From Bacillota bacterium (GTDB lineage: Bacteria; Bacillota; Clostridia; Christensenellales; CAG-138): a stretch of DNA of 53,800 nt. The position numbers were made by a program, and so were the translations under genes. The notes under the pieces were generated by a model. The model was given only the letters and a program-made list of their open reading frames with translations. It was not told where the DNA came from and made no database searches. The stretch is taken from positions 1-53,800 of the forward strand of contig JAEWUO010000010.1 of NCBI GenBank assembly GCA_023459335.1, in the 5' to 3' direction. How positions within the stretch are numbered: the first letter of the stretch is position 1; each line of letters begins with the position of its first letter. Positions 48,501 through 53,800 of this stretch are shown one piece after another.

Positions 48501-49393
48501 GGAGCATGGAGTTTTCGGGTCACAGCGTCGATGAAGCGATCTTCATCGGCCTGACAGAAATGGGCGTGACCATCGACGAAGTCGAGATCGAAACCATCCA
48601 GTCCGAGAGCAAGGGCCTGTTCGGCATCGGCGCGAAGCAGGCGGTCGTCCGCCTGACCGAGCGCGAGGTGCCGCTCGTCATGGAGATGGAGCAGGTCTAT
48701 CGGAAAGAAAAGGAAGCCAGCTACCAGCAGCGGCGTGATCTGCCCAGAAACGGCGGCCCGCGTCCTGAACGGCGCGAAGGCGATCGTCCCGAGCGCAGGG
48801 ACGGCGGCGATCGATACGATCGCGGCCAGCGCGGGAGCGCGATGCGCGGGGGATACCGCGACGGGCAGCACGGTGGTCAAGGCCGCGAACGCGCGCCGGA
48901 ACCGGTCGTGGAAGAGCATTACGACTACAGCGCCGACCTCGCGAAAGGGACCCCTTGCGCCGTGTTTTTAAGCGAACTGCTGCAGAAGATGAACACGCCA
49001 GCGCCGGTGCTCGCGGCGAACACGGATAACGGGCTGAGGCTTTGCATCGACGCGGAGAGCATGGGCCTTTTGATCGGCCGCCGCGGCGAAACGCTCGACG
49101 CGATGCAATACCTTGTCTCCCTCGTCGCCAATAAAAACCGCAAAGAGGAAGGGTATCTCCGCGTCACGCTCGATACGGAGGGATACCGTTCCCGCAGGGA
49201 AGAGACACTCAAGCGCCTCGCACGGAAAAACGCGACGCAGGTGCGTCAGACCGGCAGACCCGTCGCCATGGAGCCGATGAACCCGTACGAGCGGCGCATC
49301 CTGCACAGCGCGCTGCAGGGATTCAACGGGGTAACGACGCACAGCGAGGGCGAGGAGCCAAACCGCCACGTGGTCATCACACCGTCGAAGTAA
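48497..49393 (+). CDS. jag: RNA-binding protein KhpB/Jag
   Basis: 298 residues. The Jag N-terminal domain (MEFSGHSVDEAIFIGLTEMGV...SKGLFGIGAKQAVVRL) is followed by a basic Arg/Gly/Asp-rich linker (residues about 75-140), a KH domain with GLLIGRRGETLDAMQYLVSL, and an R3H domain (PVAMEPMNPYERRILHSALQG). With KhpA it binds mRNAs and influences cell elongation. The linker is long and RG-rich. Overlaps yidC by 4 bases. Confidence 0.95.
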   Translation: MRSMEFSGHSVDEAIFIGLTEMGVTIDEVEIETIQSESKGLFGIGAKQAVVRLTEREVPLVMEMEQVYRKEKEASYQQRRDLPRNGGPRPERREGDRPERRDGGDRYDRGQRGSAMRGGYRDGQHGGQGRERAPEPVVEEHYDYSADLAKGTPCAVFLSELLQKMNTPAPVLAANTDNGLRLCIDAESMGLLIGRRGETLDAMQYLVSLVANKNRKEEGYLRVTLDTEGYRSRREETLKRLARKNATQVRQTGRPVAMEPMNPYERRILHSALQGFNGVTTHSEGEEPNRHVVITPSK

Positions 49394-49402
49394 CCGGAAA
49401 AT

Positions 49403-49438
49403 CGAGCCGCCGCAGCAAACGCGTCGGCTCGTATGCTA
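49403..49438 (+). other. Hairpin between jag and mnmE
   Basis: cgagccg (49,403-49,409) pairs with cggctcg (49,425-49,431). Only a weak T tail follows; a terminator is possible, yet mnmE has no obvious separate promoter. Confidence 0.4.
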
Positions 49439-49477
49439 TTTTGGCGTCGGCAACTAACCGCCAAATCGGGAGACAAT

Positions 49478-50782
49478 ATGGAAGATACCATCTTTGCTCC
49501 GTCCTCTGCGGTCGGCGGGGCGATTGCGGTCATCCGCATCTCAGGCGAAGAAGCGGCGCGCGCGCGAATTCTGCTCGACCGGGACCCGACCGCGCGGCCG
49601 CGCGAACTCGTCCACGCGCGCCTGACACAAAACGGCGAAACGATCGACGACTGCATGGCGGTCTTTTTTCCCGCGCCGGGCAGTTATACGGGCGAGCACA
49701 TGATGGAACTGAACGTACACGGCGGCGCGCAGACCGTACAGCGGACGCTCGCCGCGCTGTCTTCGCTCGGCTTTCGTCCGGCGGAGGCGGGGGAGTTTAC
49801 CAAGCGTGCGTTTCTGAACGGAAAGATGGATCTCTCCGCCGCGGAGGCGGTCATGGACGTGATCAACGCGGACGCGGAGCAGAGCCTGAAAGCGGCGCTT
49901 TTACAGCTGCAGGGCAGCGTAAAACGGGAAATCGAAGCGGTCGAATCGCTGCTCACGGACGCGCTGTCGGGCATCGACGCCGCGATTGACTACCCCGACG
50001 AAGCGGAAGCGGATACGCTGGACGCGCTGCCGGATTCGCTCGGCGCAGCGGTTTTGCAGATCGAGAGGCTGATTGCGGGCGCGCGCCGCGGCAGGGTGCT
50101 GCGGGACGGGCTGCGCGTCGCGATCGTCGGGCGGCCGAATGTCGGAAAATCGTCTTTGATGAACGCGCTGCTGGGCAGCGATCGCGCGATTGTGACCTCG
50201 TCGGCCGGAACTACGCGGGACGTGATCGATGAAAAGGTGAGCATCGAGGGCGTACCTGTGCGGCTCATCGACACAGCGGGGATCCGTGAAGCAGAAGGCG
50301 AGGCGGAGCGTATCGGCGTGGAACGCGCGCGCGCTGCTTTGAACGGCGCGGACGTGGTCTGCCTTGTGCTGGACGGTTCGGCGCCGTTAACCGACTCGGA
50401 CGAAGCCCTGCTGCGGGAAACGGAAAACCGAACGAGGGTCGTTGTGCTGAATAAAAGCGATCTTACGATAAAATGCGTTTATGCTGGGGAGGCTGTATGC
50501 GTCAGCGCGAAGACGGGAGAGGGGCTTGACGCGCTGCAGCGCGCGATCCTCGCGCTTGCGGCGCCGGAACGAGCGGACGCTTCCGCCATTACGAACGAGC
50601 GGCATATCCGCGCGCTGGAACACGCGCTGCGCTCTCTGAACGAAGCGCGGTCCGCGGACGAGCTCGACTGCGCGGCGACGGACGTCAAAAACGCGCTGCA
50701 CCATCTGGGCTCCATCACGGGAACGGACGTTGACGCCGCGGTGATCGACCGAATCTTTTCAAGATTTTGTGTAGGAAAATAA
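49478..50782 (+). CDS. mnmE: tRNA modification GTPase MnmE
   Basis: 434 residues from the ATG at 49,478 (GGGAG upstream). N-terminal TrmE domain (APSSAVGGAIAVIRISGEEA..., GAGEFTKRAFLNGKMDLSAAEAVMD), G domain with VAIVGRPNVGKSSL near residue 214-227, DTAG and NKSD, and the C-terminal Cys motif FCVGK. With MnmG it modifies U34 of tRNAs. Usually mnmG and rsmG follow; here the operon stops with a terminator. Confidence 0.97.
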   Translation: MEDTIFAPSSAVGGAIAVIRISGEEAARARILLDRDPTARPRELVHARLTQNGETIDDCMAVFFPAPGSYTGEHMMELNVHGGAQTVQRTLAALSSLGFRPAEAGEFTKRAFLNGKMDLSAAEAVMDVINADAEQSLKAALLQLQGSVKREIEAVESLLTDALSGIDAAIDYPDEAEADTLDALPDSLGAAVLQIERLIAGARRGRVLRDGLRVAIVGRPNVGKSSLMNALLGSDRAIVTSSAGTTRDVIDEKVSIEGVPVRLIDTAGIREAEGEAERIGVERARAALNGADVVCLVLDGSAPLTDSDEALLRETENRTRVVVLNKSDLTIKCVYAGEAVCVSAKTGEGLDALQRAILALAAPERADASAITNERHIRALEHALRSLNEARSADELDCAATDVKNALHHLGSITGTDVDAAVIDRIFSRFCVGK

Positions 50783-50808
50783 AAGAGCCGGTTTTCCGGC
50801 TCTTGTTT
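50783..50808 (+). terminator. Terminator after mnmE
   Basis: agagccgg-tttt-ccggctct hairpin followed by TGTTTT; A-rich on the other side, so it can serve the convergent gene too. Confidence 0.93.
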
Positions 50809-50823
50809 TCAAGTGAATGACGA

Positions 50824-51576
50824 TTAACCGAAGATACTTCGCTTCTGAACGAACGCGGAGTCGAAGTGCTCCATCACGCCTCCATAGGCTTCTGCGGCGA
50901 GGATCGCCCTGGTCGTCAGCTCCGTAATCGTCTCCAGTTCCAGCGGACTGATGGTGTGCAGTACGACATAATAGGACGGTTCGCGTTCGGGGATGTAATC
51001 CGTCGTTCCGATCGCGAACCCGAGCGATTTTGCATTCTCGCAAAAGAGCGTACGGCCGTTTGCGCTCGGAAAATAGAAATGCAGGTTGACGCGGCGGAAG
51101 GCTTCGTTGTCGTCCCCGCGCATGCGGATGGACTCGATATACGATTCGTTGTCCACGGATTGGCGTTTGGCGTTGTCCGGAACCAGCAGTCGGTAGTAAG
51201 TCTGGCGGTTCGGTTCCTCCGCCTTGAAGCACTCCAGACGCAGGCGGTCCTCATCGGAACAGTATGCCATGAGCGGGACGAGCAGTCTCGCGTCGGACGT
51301 ATAAAAATAATACCTGCGCTGCGCGGCGATGTCGATATATCCGACATAAGCGCACGCTTCGCCGAGGATTCGCATACATTCGCGGCTTACGTCGTCGAGC
51401 AGGCGGCTTTCCCGCGCGGAGAAGGACTGCGCCTCCGGTTTTTTCGGGTAACAGGAAACATAGAGCAGCGTTGTGAAATCCCCGAGCGTGTCAAATTCTT
51501 CCACGTATTTCAGATCGACGTGGAATTCCGCCGGCAAACCCTGAAGATCCCAATCGTAAACGTACCAGTCACGCAT
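50824..51576 (-). CDS. DUF695 / RraB-like two-domain protein
   Basis: 250 residues, ATG at 51,576, overlapping the alaS stop by 8 bases. Residues 1-130 (WYVYDWDLQGLPAEFHVDLKY...LLYVSCYPKK...YVGYIDIAAQRRYYFYTSD) look like a DUF695 domain. Residues 150-250 (RRVNLHFYFPSANGRTLFCENAKSLGFAIG... ELETITELTTRAILAAEAYGGVMEHFDSA) resemble RraB, the RNase E inhibitor family. Assignment is by pattern only. Co-transcription with alaS is certain from the overlap; a function in RNA or tRNA control is a guess. Confidence 0.65.
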   Translation of the reverse strand: MRDWYVYDWDLQGLPAEFHVDLKYVEEFDTLGDFTTLLYVSCYPKKPEAQSFSARESRLLDDVSRECMRILGEACAYVGYIDIAAQRRYYFYTSDARLLVPLMAYCSDEDRLRLECFKAEEPNRQTYYRLLVPDNAKRQSVDNESYIESIRMRGDDNEAFRRVNLHFYFPSANGRTLFCENAKSLGFAIGTTDYIPEREPSYYVVLHTISPLELETITELTTRAILAAEAYGGVMEHFDSAFVQKRSIFG

Positions 51577-53365
51577 CGGTCAGCACCGCTTTGATGCGAC
51601 GAACGCCCGCGCTCGACGCTTCCTCCTTTTTGATTTCGAACCGTCCCAGCTCGCCCGTGCGCGCCGCATGCGGGCCGCCGCAGATTTCGCGGCTGTATCC
51701 GGGAACGGTGTATACTTTGACTTTGGAACCGTATTTACTCTCGAAAAGACCGATCGCGCCGCTTGCTTTCGCTTCGTCGACGGTCATCTCTTCGCAGGTG
51801 ACTTCGACATCCCGCAAGATGGCTTCGTTGACAAACGCTTCCACGGCGGCAAGTTCCTCCGGCGTAAGCTTTCTCGGAAAACTGAAGTCGAAACGCAGAC
51901 GCTCTGCGGTGATGTTGCTGCCTTTCTGTGCGACTTCATCGGTATTCAGCACCTTTCGCAGCCCCGCCTGAAGCAGGTGCGTCGCGGTGTGCAGCCGCGC
52001 GGTCTCCGCCGTATGATCGGCGAGCCCGCCCTGGAAGCGCTGCTCCGCGCCCGCGTGAGAGAGCTCCTGATGCGCCTTGAACGCTTCGTCAAATCCTGTT
52101 TTATCGACCTTCAGGCCGCGTTCCGCGGCGAGTTCCTGCGTCAGTTCGATCGGAAAACCGAACGTATCGTAAAGATGGAACGCGCTCACTCCGTCGATGA
52201 TGGTGCAGTCCAGCGTGGAGACCAGCCGCTCGAACTCGTGGATGCCTTTTTTCAGCGCGTGTTCGAAGCGCTGTTCTTCTTTCGACAATTCGTCCAGTAT
52301 CTTTGCGCGGTTTTCGCTCAGTTCGCGGTAGAACTCGCCGTACTGCGCGATGACCGCTTCCGCGATTTGCGGAAGGCTTCCGTCAGGTATGCCGAGCTGC
52401 ATCGCGAAACGGATCGCCCTGCGGATCAACCGGCGCAGGACATACCCCTGGTCGACGTTGCTCGGTGTAACGCCGCGCTGGTCGCCCAGCAGAAACGTTG
52501 CGCTGCGGATGTGGTCGGCTACGATACGGAACATGCGCGTGACCCCCGCGTTTTCGCCGTATTGCTTTCCGGAAAGGCTAGAGATCACGGCGATGATGCC
52601 GGCGAACGCGTCGGTGTCGTATACGCTTTTCACGCCCTGAAGCGTCGCAAGCGTACGGTCGAGGCCCATACCCGTATCGACGTTTTTCTGCGCGAGGGTC
52701 TCGAACGTTCCCTCGGCGGTTTTGTTGTATTCCATGAACACGTTGTTCCAGATTTCGAGATATTTCCCGCAGTCGCAGCCCGCCTCGCAGCTTGGCCCGC
52801 ACGGCGCTTTGCCGGTGTCGAAAAAAATCTCCGTGTCGGGGCCGCAGGGACCGGTCTGTCCGGCCGGGCCCCACCAGTTGTTTTTCTTTGGCAGGTATAC
52901 GATGTGCGCGGGGTCGACACCCTGACTGACCCAGCAATCGTGCGCCACGGTATCGCGCGGGGCGTTGCCGTCGCCCTCAAAACATGTAAAATACAGCAGG
53001 TTCGGATCGATGCCGAGCCAGGCTTCGCTCGTAAGAAACTCCCAGGAGTAGGCGATGGATTCTTTCTTGAAATAATCGCCGAGCGACCAGTTCCCAAGCA
53101 TCTCGAAAAACGTGCAGTGCGAAGCGTCGCCGACTTCGTCGATGTCGCCGGTGCGGAGGCATTTCTGTACGTCGACAAGCCGTTTTCCTTCGGGATGAGC
53201 TGCGCCCATCAGATATGGCACAAGCGGATGCATGCCCGCCGTGGTAAACAGAACCGTCGGATCATTTTCCGGGATCAGTGAGGCGGAGGGGATGACAACA
53301 TGTCCCTTGGAGACAAAGAAGTCAAGATACAGTTGCCGAAGCTCCTTGCTGGTCATGGATCTCAT
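51569..53365 (-). CDS. alaS: Alanyl-tRNA synthetase without C-terminal domain
   Basis: 598 residues from the ATG at 53,365 (AAGGAG 12 bases upstream); typical bacterial AlaRS is about 870-880. The class II catalytic core (FFVSKGHVVIPSASLIPENDPTVLFTTAGMHPLVPYLMG..., WWGPAGQTGPCGPDTEIFFD) and the tRNA-recognition helices are complete. The editing domain keeps HTATHLL and ICGGPHAARTGELG, i.e. the H-x3-H and C-x3-H zinc ligands. The frame ends right after the editing domain, so the oligomerisation/DHHA1 C-Ala part is missing. Either this short form is functional, or it is a second alaS or an editing paralogue; only one copy is in the window. Confidence 0.93.
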   Translation of the reverse strand: MRSMTSKELRQLYLDFFVSKGHVVIPSASLIPENDPTVLFTTAGMHPLVPYLMGAAHPEGKRLVDVQKCLRTGDIDEVGDASHCTFFEMLGNWSLGDYFKKESIAYSWEFLTSEAWLGIDPNLLYFTCFEGDGNAPRDTVAHDCWVSQGVDPAHIVYLPKKNNWWGPAGQTGPCGPDTEIFFDTGKAPCGPSCEAGCDCGKYLEIWNNVFMEYNKTAEGTFETLAQKNVDTGMGLDRTLATLQGVKSVYDTDAFAGIIAVISSLSGKQYGENAGVTRMFRIVADHIRSATFLLGDQRGVTPSNVDQGYVLRRLIRRAIRFAMQLGIPDGSLPQIAEAVIAQYGEFYRELSENRAKILDELSKEEQRFEHALKKGIHEFERLVSTLDCTIIDGVSAFHLYDTFGFPIELTQELAAERGLKVDKTGFDEAFKAHQELSHAGAEQRFQGGLADHTAETARLHTATHLLQAGLRKVLNTDEVAQKGSNITAERLRFDFSFPRKLTPEELAAVEAFVNEAILRDVEVTCEEMTVDEAKASGAIGLFESKYGSKVKVYTVPGYSREICGGPHAARTGELGRFEIKKEEASSAGVRRIKAVLTDA

Positions 53366-53404
53366 AGGATATCGCTGCTCCTTGCGGTACAAAATTTCTT
53401 ATAT

Positions 53405-53434
53405 AGAATACAGCACGCCGAAGCACCTTGTCAA
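53405..53434 (-). promoter_or_regulatory. alaS promoter
   Basis: On the minus strand TTGACA (53,429-53,434), 18-base spacer, TATTCT (53,405-53,410). The leader would be only about 35 bases, too short for a T-box. Confidence 0.85.
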
Positions 53435-53655
53435 CGCGGTACGGACGCATGAGACAGACGCGGCGGCCGGCGGAAAAACTACCTATTGTGGCGCGCGCAA
53501 GAAAGCGACACAACACGGGAGAAAAAGCGCGTAAAATGTGATAAAAGCACTTGCTTTTCAATTTAGGAAGAAGTAAAATAATCGAGCATCCGAAAAATGC
53601 TAGCAATTCGAGAGAATAAAATCATACGCATTTCGAAAAAGATCGAAAAAAGCAA

Positions 53656-53684
53656 TTGACATTACTATCTCAAATTGCTATACT
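53656..53684 (+). promoter_or_regulatory. Strong rightward promoter, probably rrn P
   Basis: TTGACA (53,656-53,661), 17-base spacer, TATACT (53,679-53,684), with A-tracts upstream (cgaaaaagatcgaaaaaagc) like an UP element. The 53,435-53,655 stretch before it shows no gene; it has AT-rich sequence and a small gcat/atgc dyad near 53,590. Confidence 0.8.
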
Positions 53685-53800
53685 AATCAAGCTGTCGCGC
53701 GGAGCGGGGCGGCGGGCGGAAGGGGCCGAGAGGTTTCAAAAGCCCAGGAGCACCTTGAAAACTATATAGTGCAGGAAACAAAAACAAGCCAGTAATTCTG
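53685..53800 (+). other. Leader of a probable rRNA operon (continues beyond window)
   Basis: After the promoter comes a GC-rich stretch and then caccttgaaaactatatag and aaacaagccagtaattctg at the window edge. Bacillota rRNA leaders typically contain ccttgaaaact and an aacaagcca segment shortly before 16S rRNA. No rRNA gene base itself is in view. Confidence 0.6.

Noticed and set aside
53366..53440. T-box leader before alaS
   Set aside because: The promoter leaves only about 35 bases of leader, with no room for specifier and antiterminator stems.
53322..53606. 94-codon leftward frame upstream of alaS
   Set aside because: It runs through the alaS promoter and has no ribosome site or recognisable sequence.

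Overview
The window is a chromosomal segment from a low-G+C-type Gram-positive lineage (Bacillota, most likely a gut-type Clostridia member) whose own genome is nevertheless visibly GC-rich. The evidence is the gene content and order: an rpmH-rnpA-yidD-yidC-jag-mnmE block, carD next to a YacL-type PIN/TRAM gene, a c-di-AMP receptor (darA), an ftsK/spoIIIE-rimO-pgsA-cinA-recA string, and near-consensus sigma-A promoters with GGAGG ribosome sites. TTG and GTG start codons are frequent, also in essential genes. I cannot name the genus.

Bases 1 to about 15,600 are the early half of a prophage, cut by the left window edge. The leftward arm (1-12,987) is a tightly overlapping early cluster: a Cro-like regulator, an AntA/KilAC antirepressor, a DUF6948 protein, a glycine-rich repeat protein, an HTH/excisionase-like protein, a terminase-type ATPase that lacks the nuclease half, a RecB-like exonuclease with a RecT-like annealing candidate and a DUF669 protein, two DNA methyltransferases, a replisome organiser, an ERCC4 nuclease and many small proteins. 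The rightward arm (13,129-15,477) holds the CI-type repressor, a short ImmA-type metallopeptidase, a membrane protein with its own promoter, and a tyrosine integrase. The operator region at 13,006-13,106 contains a perfect 14-bp inverted repeat, and part of it recurs (19 of 20 bases) in front of the membrane-protein gene.

Bases 15,658-28,990 carry single host genes and small units: a DUF1508 protein, a cation exporter of the Mn/Fe type, a GH2 glycosidase, a PlsC-like acyltransferase with a zinc ribbon, a Na/phosphate symporter with PhoU tail, a YbaK-GNAT fusion, a stand-alone phage-type lysis cassette (small ORF, PG-binding/NlpC lysin, XhlA-like protein, LLH-type holin), an Sfp-type phosphopantetheinyl transferase, a MATE transporter, DarA and a DUF2087/DUF3267 pair.

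Bases 29,036-36,253 are the leftward housekeeping string recA, cinA, pgsA, rimO, ftsK. A SIMPL-domain lipoprotein with a tandem-repeat leader and radC (convergent) follow. From 38,385 rightward: tilS-hpt-ftsH, a PHP phosphoesterase, a PRPP-synthetase-like gene, carD-yacL, then rpmH-rnpA-yidD-yidC-jag-mnmE (without dnaA beside rpmH). The last genes are leftward: alaS lacking its C-terminal domain and an overlapping DUF695/RraB-like gene. A strong rightward promoter and an rRNA-type leader fill the right edge, so an rRNA operon probably starts just outside the window.

Most worth a second look: the nuclease-less terminase ATPase in the early prophage region, the shared-operator membrane protein (candidate superinfection-exclusion or lysogenic-conversion gene), the glycine dipeptide repeat locus, the orphan lysis cassette, the YbaK-GNAT fusion and the short AlaRS.
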